From Caulochytrium protostelioides (Eukaryota > Chytridiomycota > Caulochytriomycetes > Caulochytriales > Caulochytriaceae), in contig ML014220.1 of assembly GCA_003615045.1 (NCBI GenBank), forward strand, positions 1 to 62,325: a stretch of 62,325 nt of DNA, given 5' to 3'. Made by a program: the position numbers and the translations under genes. Position 1 is the stretch's first letter. Every line of letters begins with the position of its first letter. Below the pieces are notes generated by a model. It did no database searches and was not told the DNA's origin. It saw only the letters and a program-made list of their open reading frames with translations. Positions 21,289 to 31,178 of the stretch are shown in pieces.

Positions 21289-23150
21289 GATGGCCGCCCG
21301 CTGCGCGACAGCGGCAGCAGCGATCGAGAGGCAGGCCGCGGTCCGGAAACAGCGGTGACAGCGGGGCCGTGGAGAGGGAGGGTCGCAGCCACGGCCTGGT
21401 GGAAGGTGCTGGTGCGCGGATCGACGGTCGTGCGTTCGCCCGGGGGAAATGGGTGGATCAAGTGGCTTGTCCGCGCCGATCTCGTCTGATGGTTCGTGAT
21501 TGAGGAAACGGAGGTCGCATTGGCCGTTATTGATGAGGATTTATATCATCCAGGCGTGCTTCAGTTTTTTGTTTTTGTTTTTCATAGAGTATCCAGGATA
21601 CAGATGGCATTGATCGTCGGTTGCATCAGCGTCATGCATGACACCGTTCCCGAACTTGGCGTCATGAGTGCGAAGGGGGGTGGGCAGCATCGATTCTGCG
21701 ACGACCTGCGGCTGACCCTTGCGTGAGAGGATCTTTCCAAAACACGATGCTCACCCGTTGGCCGTGGCTCTTCAAGAAGCGGGAGAGTGACGATTGTATC
21801 ATTGGGGCTAAAGGCTGCGATGTCAGTTTTTCTCCATTCTCGCTCCATCTCCCATCTTCCATCTTCTCCCGCGCGTGTCGCGCCGGCGCAAGGCAAGGCC
21901 CACGGGCGTCGGGCGCCCGCTGTCGGAAGACGGGAGAGCCGCGCGTGGACACGGCACGGCGACGCGTCACCGCTGATCCGTGTCACTCGCGCGCCGCCGC
22001 GCGTGTGTCACGGTCGTTGTCGTCGTCGTTGTCGTCGTCGTCGTCGCCCGAGTCCAGCATGCGATTAAGCGGCGCTGACGGCCGCTTTCACCGCTGTGGC
22101 CGCCGGGCCGCGCCGGGTCCTCCCGATCGCGACTCGACGGGGGCCGAGCCCGCGGCCTGAGCCTGCAAACTCCGCCATCAGCATGGGCGGCGGGCAGCGA
22201 CGGCGGAAGGCCGCGGCAGCCGGCCTGGGCCATGCCGCTCAAGCCCGGCCATGCGCCGGGAGATGGGTGAAGGCGGACGCGCTGCGTCACCGCGACGACA
22301 TGAATGCCCATGCATGAGGTCGGTTGAGGCGGAGCCGATGGCCGGTATGCTCGTGCCGCGGCGTCGGCCCATGCGCGCCCATGCACGACGACGACGGCTG
22401 TCCATGCCTGAAAAAGACGCTCGACCCGACGTCTCCTCTTCACAACGGGCTGCACCGTCATGTCGCATCGTTCCTGACCCGCGCACCGCATCCGACGGCA
22501 GAACACCTCTGCAGGGACCGCTGGGAACGTGGCCAAGAACACGTGGGTTCGTCGCTTCGTCCCGGATGAACCATGCGAATGCGACAAATTGCTGACACCT
22601 CGCTGACGAGACGTGGTCTCGCCCAATGCTGCCACCGCCAAGTGCAAATCGCGGATTGCGGATCGCCAACGCTGCGGCAATCCCCAACGCCATGGTGGCC
22701 AAAGCCGGGAAACGGAAGCCGATGTGGCGCTCGCGCGAGACGAGGGTGGCCAGGGGGCATGCGCCATGTGGCGTGGCATGCCCTGTGAAGCCACCTGAAT
22801 GCCGCTCGCGCGGCGATGGCTAGAACCCCGACGGCACGGTGGGACGTCGGGAGCGGTCATGCGGCAGACGCGGGATCGCGCTGAACTCGTAAGGGTCGTG
22901 ATGCCCGTCGGGCTGCCGCGCGGCCATGGGTGATCCCGGGGTGCCATCCGCTTCCTGGGTGACGCCGCCACGTGGCTACCCGGAACGGCCGATCCCTGCC
23001 GTCGAGGTGCAGGGCATGCGGCCGATCCCCGTCTCAGCCCACAGCGCGTCCTCCTCGCCCCGCTGAACCTTCTCCAGACGCCCCGCGTCGAGCAAGCGCT
23101 TCTCTGTTTGGCTTCGGCTCCGCAACACCTCCTCGCACGCGTGACGCAGG
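21289..23150. other. Divergent intergenic region (CH-domain gene / CWC25)
   Basis: About 1.9 kb between two divergently transcribed genes, so both promoters should lie here. A less GC-rich patch lies around 21500-21850 (atttatatcatcc near 21539, ttttttgtttttgttttt near 21565). A CGTCGT run near 22014-22050 is a microsatellite. A 334-codon minus-strand frame (21967-22971) is Arg/Pro/Ser-rich with no motif and is not called. Confidence 0.45.
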
Positions 23151-24779
23151 ATGGGCGGCGGCAACCTCAACTTCAAGAAATCCTGGCACCCGCATACGTT
23201 CAAAAACCGCGAGAAGGTATGGCAGCGCGAGCAGGAAGCCGCCGCGGAGGCGCAGGCGATCGCCGAGTTACAGCAGCAGGTCGCGGAGGAGCGCGAGCAA
23301 GCGGCCCTCCAGGCGCTCCAGGACGCCGCGCAGGGATCGCGGCGCACGCAGCGCGTCGAATGGATGTATGCGGACGCGCCGCGCCAGACCGAGCAGGATC
23401 TCGAGCGTGAGCGCGAGGACTATCTCCTCGGCCGCAAAAAGGTCGACCTGGCTCGGCCGCCGCCCACGACCGCCACGAGCGCCACGACGGCCGCCACGCG
23501 CCCCTTCGACGGCGGGGCGGCGTCGGCGTCCGCCGCCCATCTGCCGTCGCTCGCCTACGGCGCCGCGGCCAACTCGCGCCGCGACATCGCCGCCAAGATC
23601 CGCGAGGACCCGATGCTGGCGGTCCGCCTCAGCGCGCAGCAGCACGGCGTTGTGGACCCACTGACTGACGGCGGCGGTGGCGCCTCTGTCGCGTCGTCGC
23701 ACCGGCGACGGCGGTCGTCTCGTGACGCGAGCCGTGACCGTGACCGCCATCGCAGCGGCGACCGCGACCGCCGTCGAGACCGCAGCGGCCGTGACCGGAA
23801 TCCGGACCGAGACCGCGACGGCCGCCGTCGCCATCGACGCAGCCGCAGCCGCAGTCGCAGCCGCAGCCCCGACCGTCGGCGACGAGACGACGACGGGGAA
23901 CGCCGGCCAGGGCGGGAGGCGCGACACGCGACGGCGCGACGCGGCCGCTCACGGTCGCCCGCTGAAGCGCCGTCGCGCGACGGCGACGACCGCCGCAGGC
24001 CCAAGGACGCCGAGCGTCGCCGTCGGGACGCGCCCGAGACTCAGGACGCGCGGGCGTCCAGCCGTCGCCATGACCGCGACCGCGGCCGCGCCCGCCACCG
24101 CCGCCACGACGGCGCCGACCGCCGCTCGTCCTCCGCCTCCTCCTCCTCCTCGTCGCCGACAAGCTCGCGCGGTTCCCCGGCGCCGCGCCGGCGTGACCGC
24201 GGCCGTGACCGCGGTTGTGACCGCGACCGGCATCACGCACAAGCGCCACGGCCGGAGGCTGATCGCTCGGGCCGGCGGCAAGGCTCGCCGACTGCGCCAG
24301 AACCCCCCTCGCACCACGCCAGGACCGCTTCCGCGGCCGCGGCCGCGACCGCCGATGCCGCGTCGTCCTCGTCTTCCCAGCGCCGCGACCGGGATCGACT
24401 CGACACGCCGCGGGACCGGCACCTCCGTAACCGCCGCGACGGCCGCGACCACCACTCCCATCCCGCGGGGCCTCCTCCCGCCGACGGCTGGTCCGATCGG
24501 CGGCATGGCCGCGGGCCCCCTGCGCACGACCCGCCGGCGCGCGTCGCGATCGACAAGCCGAGCGCGACGGCGGCCGTCCTGGAGCGGCTGAAGGCGATGC
24601 AAGCCGACGGCGCGCAAGCGCATGCCGAGCGCCTGGCGCGTGTGCAAGCGCATGCCCGGCACGAAGAAAAAGAAGCCGCGGCTGCCGCCGCCGCCGCCGC
24701 CGCGACCGCGTCGCTCGGCAGCTCGGCGACCGAGCACTTTGGCCACGCGCTCCGCCGGAATCGATTGATGGAAGAGTAA
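23151..24779 (+). CDS. CWC25: Pre-mRNA-splicing factor Cwc25 with Arg/Ser/Asp-rich tail
   Basis: A 542-residue nuclear protein. The N-terminus, MGGGNLNFKKSWHPHTFKN then REKVWQREQEAA, is the hallmark of Cwc25 (CCDC49 in animals), a step-one splicing factor that joins the Prp2-activated spliceosome and promotes the first transesterification near the branch site. The conserved block continues through WMYADAP and EDYLLGRKKVD to about residue 105. The rest is low-complexity: Arg-Asp, Arg-Ser and His-Arg repeats typical of splicing factors. A final segment (AVLERLKAMQADGAQ to HALRRNRLMEE) resembles the conserved C-terminal end of the family. Yeast Cwc25 is much shorter; the added length is all repetitive tail. 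The ATG at 23151 begins exactly at the family start. An AATAAA signal lies 26 bp after the stop codon. Confidence 0.92.
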   Translation: MGGGNLNFKKSWHPHTFKNREKVWQREQEAAAEAQAIAELQQQVAEEREQAALQALQDAAQGSRRTQRVEWMYADAPRQTEQDLEREREDYLLGRKKVDLARPPPTTATSATTAATRPFDGGAASASAAHLPSLAYGAAANSRRDIAAKIREDPMLAVRLSAQQHGVVDPLTDGGGGASVASSHRRRRSSRDASRDRDRHRSGDRDRRRDRSGRDRNPDRDRDGRRRHRRSRSRSRSRSPDRRRRDDDGERRPGREARHATARRGRSRSPAEAPSRDGDDRRRPKDAERRRRDAPETQDARASSRRHDRDRGRARHRRHDGADRRSSSASSSSSSPTSSRGSPAPRRRDRGRDRGCDRDRHHAQAPRPEADRSGRRQGSPTAPEPPSHHARTASAAAAATADAASSSSSQRRDRDRLDTPRDRHLRNRRDGRDHHSHPAGPPPADGWSDRRHGRGPPAHDPPARVAIDKPSATAAVLERLKAMQADGAQAHAERLARVQAHARHEEKEAAAAAAAAAATASLGSSATEHFGHALRRNRLMEE

Positions 24780-24804
24780 GAACGATAAACACGTTCTCTC
24801 ATGA

Positions 24805-24810
24805 AATAAA
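24805..24810 (+). promoter_or_regulatory. Probable polyadenylation signal of CWC25
   Basis: AATAAA sits 26 bp after the CWC25 stop, followed at once by an A-rich run. The remaining gap to the converging kinase gene (to 25050) holds no other recognisable element. Confidence 0.6.
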
Positions 24811-25050
24811 GAAAAAAAAATCCGGCAAACCCCAACGGCAGCGATAGCCCGTCGCAGTGTTGCTTTCCACTTTAGGACGGCGAGGGCTGGGGACTCGAGG
24901 CGCCCTCAGGCTTCGGGAGAACCATCAGCTCGCCCGACGCTTCCTCTTGCCTACAACAGGCCATCATTGCAAAAAAAAAAAGAACATATCGGTGAGTCGC
25001 CTTACAAACACCCAGGGGCGTCATAGCCGTCGGCGTCAAGCAGAGCGTTC

Positions 25051-26726
25051 TTACGGTCGGAACCCATGCGGGCGGTAGCGTTTCAAGCTGGGGTGGTTGA
25101 CGAGCTCGGGCGGGATGATGCCGCCCAGCGTGAGCCCGTTCGGGTCCTCCGGGTCGGCCGGCGCGGGCCCGGCACCCTCGTTCGCGGCGTCGGCGGTCAC
25201 CGCCGTCGCCGCCGGCACGCCGGAGGCCGGCGCGCTGGAAGCGGACGACCCCGACCCCGCGACGGGCGCCGTCAGCGCGCCCGGCGTCTCACGGTCCGCG
25301 GCGGCGGCAGCGATATCGGCGGTCGGCGCGTCGCTGGCGCTGGCGCTGGCGCTGGCGCTGGCGCTGGCCGTCGCGAGGGCCAGAGGCGCCACGGGCGGCT
25401 CGATGCGGGGTGGTGGGCACGATGCCGCCGGTCCCGCGGGCGCCGCCGTCGCCGTCGCCGTCGCCGCCTCCGTCGATGCGGCGTCGGTCGGCGTGGTCGG
25501 CGCTCCCGAGGCGAGCGGGTGGCCCGGGGTGCCCGCGGCGGAGGCCGGCACGGTGACCGTGGGCACGGAGGCGCTCGCGGCGCCTGCAAGCGCCTGGCCG
25601 GGCTTCGGGGCCGGGTGCGCCTGGAGCAGGTGGACGGCCTTGACGACGTCGACGGCCTTGCGGAACATGGTGAGGGCGTTGAAGCGCTCGCGGACGTTGG
25701 GCAGCAGATCCTTATTGGGCGTCTCCGGGCTGAGGACGACGTCGTCGTTCTTGGGGCGGAGCCACGGGTGCTGCAGCGCGTCGCGCGCCGTCAGGCGCTG
25801 CGTGCGGTCCACGATGAGCGTCTGACGAATGAAATTCTTGGCCGGTTCCGAGATGTCGCGCCAGAACTCGATCGGCTCGAATTTATACTTGCCGCCCAGG
25901 ATGTTCTGAATTTCTTCGGCCGAATTGGACGCATCGAACGGCGTGTAGCCGCACAGCAGAAAGTACGCCAGCACGCCGATGGACCAGAGATCGACCGCCT
26001 TGCCGTGGCCGCTTTTCTTGATGACCTCGGGCGCCATATACGAGACCGTGCCGCATGTCGTCATCAACCCGTCGAACTTGTCCTGGTCGAGGATCTTGCT
26101 CAAGCCAAAGTCGGCAATGACCAAGTCGGAGAGGGAATCGCGGCTTCGGAGCATAATGTTTTCAGGCTAGGTACGGTAGGTGACAAAAGATAAGTAGACA
26201 AAACCCAATCAACGCCGAGGGAAGCAGAACACAGATACCATGTGAGTTCATTGCATCGTCCCAGTTTCCATAGAATTCATCGATACGATGACGCTGGAGC
26301 ACGACGGACGCTTGCAGGCGGTACCTTGATATCGCGGTGGACGATGTTCTGCTGGTGCAGATAAGCGACGGCGTCGACGACGGTGCGCACGATCTGGGCG
26401 GCGTCCTCCTCGAAGAAGGAGCCGCGCTCGCAGATGCGATCAAAGAGCTCGCCTCCCGTGCACAAGGTCTGCACCAGGTAGAGGCTATTGGGGGTCTCAA
26501 AGTAATCGTGGAGGGTCACGATGTGCGGATGGCCCTTCGAGACTTTCTTGAGGATCTCAATCTCGTTCAGGATCATGTGCTCGCGGCCGCGCATGAGCTT
26601 CTTGCTGATGACCTTGACCGCATACCGGTGGCCGGTCTTGATGTGCACAGCTTCCTTGACGGTGGCATAGGAGCCCTGGCCGAGGACCTTGCCGGTCTTA
26701 TACTCGCATGGTGCCAGGGCCGACAT
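25051..26726 (-). CDS. Calcium/calmodulin-dependent protein kinase I-like (two exons)
   Basis: A Ser/Thr kinase of the fungal Cmk / animal CaMKI type. Exon 1 is 26726-26325 and ends on HRDIK; exon 2 is 26166-25051 and resumes PENIML. The 158-bp intron (26167-26324) starts GTACCG and ends CTAG; joining gives about 505 residues. Visible parts: glycine loop GQGSYATVKEAV (16-27), catalytic Lys38 in AVKVI, SKKLMRGREHMI, HRDIKPEN (130-137), DFG (153-155), and activation loop LMTTCGTVSYMAPE with Thr170 where CaMKK phosphorylates CaMKI. After the kinase domain, FNALTMFRKAVDVVKAVHLL fits the autoinhibitory/calmodulin-binding helix (FNA-x-RK). The C-terminus is a long Ala/Pro/Ser tail. It should transduce Ca2+ signals in the cytosol or nucleus. 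The splice junction restores a perfect kinase subdomain VIb, so it is well supported. Confidence 0.92.
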
Positions 26727-28716
26727 GGCGATCGGGATGCGGTAAGCAGCGCGCGCGGCAACACCAGCAACGAGGGGGCAAATCAGGCACGTGGCAATCG
26801 CAGAGAGAGGGGGTGCACGGGGTCAATCACGAGGGTGCGCCAGGGCCAATGGACGAACCACGAGACGAGAGGCGGGCGCAACCGGATGGGAGGGCGCAGC
26901 CTCGACCAGTTACTCGGGCACGAGTCAACACGACGTCCTGCAGATCCGCAGCCGGTGGGTCCTTGTCTGGCGATGTCTGCAGGACATCCAGGGTCACTCG
27001 GGTATGGCGGTCCCGGCATCGCCCCTCGCCCATCATACCCCGCCGAACCGCGGCGGGTTTTTGTCGACACCGGGTGTTTCTCTTCTGGGCGACCGCGGAG
27101 ACCACGGCGTCGGTGCGTGTGCGAGAGGGCGTGCGAGTGCGTGTGCCACGCCAACACCCAGGCGCATGGCACCTCGGTGTGCCGCGTCTGGCCGCCGGTC
27201 GGCGGTCTCGGCCTGCGGCGGCGGTATGGGCGGCATGCGGCGTGCCTGGCAGACCACCGACGACGGATCGGCTGACGAAGCGCGCGTCAAGGCGCAGCCG
27301 CCGCGGCGTCGGTCGGATGGCGACGGTCGGCGGTCGGTGGTCGGTAGGTGACGGCGGCGAAGCACGGCCGATGGCGGCCTCGGAAACCCCCCGCCCCGCC
27401 AGCGGGCTTAGCGGCCGGGTCGGGAGAGAGAGAGAGAGAGTCGGAGAGACGCGCGGCCGGCAACCGGCCCCACGCGATGGCACTTTCACCTGTCGCCGCA
27501 GCGGCCATCGGCGACGACACATCATCGCACAACGGACGCCGTTGATTCGTCGCTAGACAGTATAGTGAGGAAATACGACAGAGAGCGATCGTGGTCTCGA
27601 CCCAGACAACGGGACACAGCGGCGCAAGTCTGGAACGAGCGAAAAGCGCGTGCGATCGAGGCGGGAAAAGCATTCCGGGGAAGGGAGTTGCGACGCGTTT
27701 GGGGCTGGAGATGGGGAGTCGACGCGACGTCAGAGTAGCATGACTTAGCATCTCGTCAAGGCGTCATACGTGAGGGTCAGCACAGGAGAACCGCGATCCT
27801 CTGCGAGTCGTTAGGACATTGGTGTCGGCCTTCCCTTCCGACCTCTCCACCCAATTTGGGCGACCAAAACGGGGATGTTCCACAATCAAAGCCACGCGGC
27901 ATGATACATCCACCGGACAATGGTCTCTTTCCTGATGCGACTTATTCAATGACTCGTAGACAAACTCGGTAACAATCCCTCCCGAGTGTACCGGAAAACA
28001 AAATAAGTATTCGCCATGTCACGGGGGGCGCGTTGTGACATGATGGATGATTCGGAACCATGGAGTCATAGATCTCGACGGGTTTCGATGCTTGATGTCT
28101 ATCATCTGCTGCTGGATGGCCCTTGGAGGGATGCGGTGCCACAAGAAACCATGTCGTGTCCTTTGATGGCACGCAGGTCAACGCTCTTCTATCATGGGTC
28201 CGCACCCACCAGAGAAGGAAGCGGTCCGCTCCCGGATGGAGCGCCGTTGAGCCTGAGAAGGCCTTTCTGAAACGGACTTTCTGAGAGAAACCACATCATC
28301 GCGGGGATCGGCGTGGCTTGACGTCATCTGCTGCGCCACATGGAGCCTGTGGCGCCCCGCGAGCGCCACGGCTGCCGTCGGCCGCCGGCGGCCGCACCGG
28401 CCCGCGCTGCGGCCTGCGTGGCCGAGGGTGTGAGCCCCGCGGCGCTCAACGCGACATGCCGCTCGGTCCCCGCGGTCTCCAGGACCTATAAGACGACGGC
28501 GATCTGCAGCGCAGCAGATGTGGCGGCGGCGAGGAGATTGAGCGGAACCACCGACTCGAACACGCGCTCCTCACTGACCTCATGAACGCTCTCTCACACA
28601 CACGATTCACCATCTGCCGTCGACCAATTCAACGCCATTCTGGCTCGCCTGACTTACGCCCTTTGATTCGCCCGTCGCACCGACGTTTTCTTTATTTCCA
28701 CCAACACCGCACCATC
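26727..28716. other. Divergent intergenic region (CMK / PBI2)
   Basis: About 2 kb between the kinase start and the protease-inhibitor start. It should hold both promoters. A GA run lies near 27427-27442. The stretch 27550-28120 is less GC-rich. No coding signature was found in any frame. Confidence 0.45.
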
Positions 28717-29114
28717 ATGTCGGGTAACGTGACACGTCAGCCCACCTTGCACCCATCAGCTGCCATGAAGCGGACGCCAAGCGCCGTGCCTGTTCCGTGA
28801 TACTCACCCGCATAAATGAATCCATCGATTCCGTCCTGGCTCGTTTTTATTCAATGATGTCATGATGGCATGGTGCAGGCAAGTACATTATCACCCTGAA
28901 GGACTCGGTCACCGATGCTCAAATCGAGGCCGCCGCCAAGCAGATCACTGAACAGGGCGGCACCATCACCGAGCGCTACACCTCGGCGCTGAAGGGCTTC
29001 GCCGTAGAGATGCCGGACAATGGCCTCCATTCGCTCCAAGCCCACGAGCACGTCGAAGACATCGAGCCCGAGGGCGAGGTTTCGGCCTTCGCCAAGTCGG
29101 CCCTCAACAAGTGA
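28717..29114 (+). CDS. PBI2: Protease B inhibitor (Pbi2/I9 family), two exons
   Basis: A small cytosolic inhibitor of vacuolar subtilisin-type proteinase B, about 80 residues. Exon 2 (28879-29114) encodes KYIITLKDSVTDAQIEAAAK, then QGGTITERYTSALKGFAVEM, HVEDIEPEGEV and a C-terminal ALNK. This is the inhibitor I9 / Pbi2 fold, related to subtilase propeptides. Exon 2 has no usable ATG of its own. The start is best explained by exon 1 at 28717-28723 (ATGTCGG), a 155-bp intron 28724-28878 (GTAACG to GCAG), and joining to give MSGKYIITLK, matching the short N-terminus of the family. Yeast Pbi2 also works with thioredoxin in vacuole fusion. The I9 domain is seen directly; the splice model is inferred from frame, GT-AG borders and an intron length equal to its neighbours. 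It converges on the Lin1 gene 193 bp away. Confidence 0.85.
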
Positions 29115-29160
29115 CTGGCGCCGTCGTCTAAGTTGTAGGCGACGTCGGCAGTCAAGTTTC

Positions 29161-29187
29161 GCATACGACGGCAGGGCCGTCGTATGC
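29161..29187. repeat. Hairpin (11-bp stem, 5-nt loop) just after PBI2
   Basis: gcatacgacgg and its exact reverse complement ccgtcgtatgc flank caggg, starting 47 bp after the PBI2 stop, so probably in its 3' UTR. It could be an mRNA stem or the edge of the tandem array that follows. Confidence 0.75.
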
Positions 29188-29192
29188 CTGAT

Positions 29193-29256
29193 GCCGTATA
29201 CCGTATACCGTGTACCGTGTACCGTATACCGTGTACCGTATACCGTATACCGTATC
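29193..29256. repeat. 7-bp tandem array (ACCGTAT/ACCGTGT)
   Basis: Roughly nine units alternating accgtat and accgtgt fill most of the 193-bp gap between the converging PBI2 and Lin1 stop codons. Confidence 0.9.
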
Positions 29257-29307
29257 AGTTGCGGCTGACGATTCGATAGCGACGCTCTAATACAACTCCT
29301 TAATTTA

Positions 29308-31178
29308 TCAAACGACCGATGATGCCGTGGGCATAAAGTCACCGGGTCGGAGGGGCCGCCATGGCGGCGGCGATGATCGCGACGAATCCGCCTGCACGGG
29401 CCGCCACTGCAGACCCGACGCGGGGGTAAAATAACCGGCCTCGACCCAGTCGTGCATCGCGTCGTAGCTGAACGGCCCGAAGGTCTGCGGCGTGCCGTCC
29501 GCCGCGTCCGCCGCCAGGCTGGCCGGCAGCTGGTATTCATACTGCAGTCGCGTCGGGTCCAGACGCTCCGCATCAGCATGCTGATGGGAGGCGGCGGCAT
29601 GGCCGTTGATACCTGCCGAAGCGCCGTTGGTGTGGCTGGCGGCGGGTGGGCCGTTGGACACGATCGCGGTGGGGCCGTCGCCGCAAACGGCAAACATGTC
29701 ATCGTCATCCGCGTCGCCGTCCGCCATCGTGCCAGTCGCCGTCGTCGCCATACCGGGTATCGGAATCACACTGTCGTCGTCGCCGTCATCGTCATCGCTC
29801 AGGTCCGGGACGGGGAGCGGCAGATGCAGCGCGCGGATGCCGTCAGCGGTCAGCCCGTAGATGTCGTGATGGCCCCGCGTCAGCAGCGTCTGGGCCCATG
29901 CGGTCAGGTCGTCCAGCTGCTTCTGCACGCGCTCGCGCTCGGGAGGCGATAGGAACGTTTCAGGGACCGCATCTGCGTTCGCTTTTGCCATAAATTTCGA
30001 TTTGGACTTGGACTTGGACTGGGACTTGCGGCGCTGCGCCGCAGAGAGACCGCCACTCAGCTGCTTGCCGAGCCGCGCGAGGGCCTGACGGACGCGTAGC
30101 GACAATTGGGTTTCAGAGACACGAGAAAAGAAGGGAATGAGGTGAGTGATCCGCGAAGGATTCGAACTGGACGACCTCATCGTAAAGAGATCGTCGGCGG
30201 AAGGAGGAGGCCGTTTGATCCGGCATCGCGGTGACGTACCTTGGCCACACTTTCGTCGGGCAGCAGGACGGCGATGATGGATCGCCACAGCGTCTCTTCG
30301 GAGAGCGCCGGCTGGGACTGCGCGCGGCGCTCGCGCGCCTCGGCCTGGGCCTGGGCGGCTGCGGCGGCCCGCGCCGCTGACCGCATCCCCTCGACAGTGA
30401 CTTGCTGCAGCCAGACGTCATGGCGCGCGAGCGGGTCGACCGCGGTCTTCGCGAACCCTTCGGGACCCGTGTGCTCGAGCCCGCCGTCGGCGATTTCGCG
30501 GTCCAGATTGAACGGCGTGATGCCGGAGGCTTCGGCCGCGGCTTCTTCCGTCACATACATCAGCGACTCGGCTGCCGCATCGGCCGCCGCCGCCCGCTTC
30601 GCTGCGGCCGCCCGTCGATGGTACGCTTCGGTATCGCGGTCTTCGGGGTCAACCAAGGGATCGAGCAACGACCGATCGTCATTGCGATGGGACTCCGACT
30701 CTGATGCCGACTCTGATGCCGGCTCTGATGCCGAGTCAAAGGCGTTCGAGTCGATCGCCTGGTCTTGGCGCCGCTTCGCGCGGCGCTGTCGTGCATCCGG
30801 CGTGGTGTCGCTCTCGGCATCGCTGTCGAACGCCACGCGCGATGCCCGGGCGCCACCGTCCGCAACGACATCCGCGCCGACCGGCGCATCTGCGTCCGCG
30901 TCCGTGTCGGAGTCCGAGAGGTCCGGGTCGTGGCGGCGGCCGCCTGCCGAGACGCGGTGCTTCCACCGGCCGGCCTGGTGGACGCGCCGCGGCTGGCTCA
31001 GGTCATCGTAGGCGAGATCGGAGTTATTGTCGGAGTCGCTCGCGCCGGCATCGTTATCGGTGCCGGCATCGGCAGCTCGTGACAAGGCGAGACCGGCGGC
31101 GACGGGGTCGTGGTCGGCGGTCGCTGCCGTCGATGAATCAAACTTCACGCGCTTGCGCGGCGTCGGCCGGCCCGCCAT
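29308..31178 (-). CDS. LIN1: U5 snRNP GYF-domain protein (Lin1 / CD2BP2 / Snu40 type), two exons
   Basis: About 571 residues. Exon 1 (31178-30240) starts MAGRPTPRKRVKFDSS, is acidic and Ser/Asp-rich, and contains GITPFNLDREIADGGLEHTG with a following DVWLQQV, the conserved N-terminal region of Lin1/CD2BP2. It ends LLPDESVAK. The intron 30085-30239 (155 bp, GTACGT to TCAG) joins to ALARLGKQLSGG in exon 2 (30084-29308), rebuilding the family's LLP-x-E-x-VAxALxRLG helix. Near the C-terminus (about 491-545) is a GYF domain, with FGPFSYDAMHDWVEAGYF, which binds proline-rich splicing proteins. The protein joins the U5 snRNP and is released before spliceosome activation, so it acts in the nucleus. 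It keeps both family ends with a long acidic middle. A shadow frame covers the intron but has no family similarity. Confidence 0.9.

Noticed and set aside
21967-22971. 334-codon minus-strand frame between the CH-domain gene and CWC25
   Set aside because: No domain, ends in a poly-Thr run from a microsatellite, and occupies a divergent promoter region.
30085-30239. tRNA B-box-like sequence (gttcgaatcc) on the minus strand
   Set aside because: The flanking bases do not pair as a T-arm and no A box or acceptor stem is found; it lies inside the LIN1 intron.
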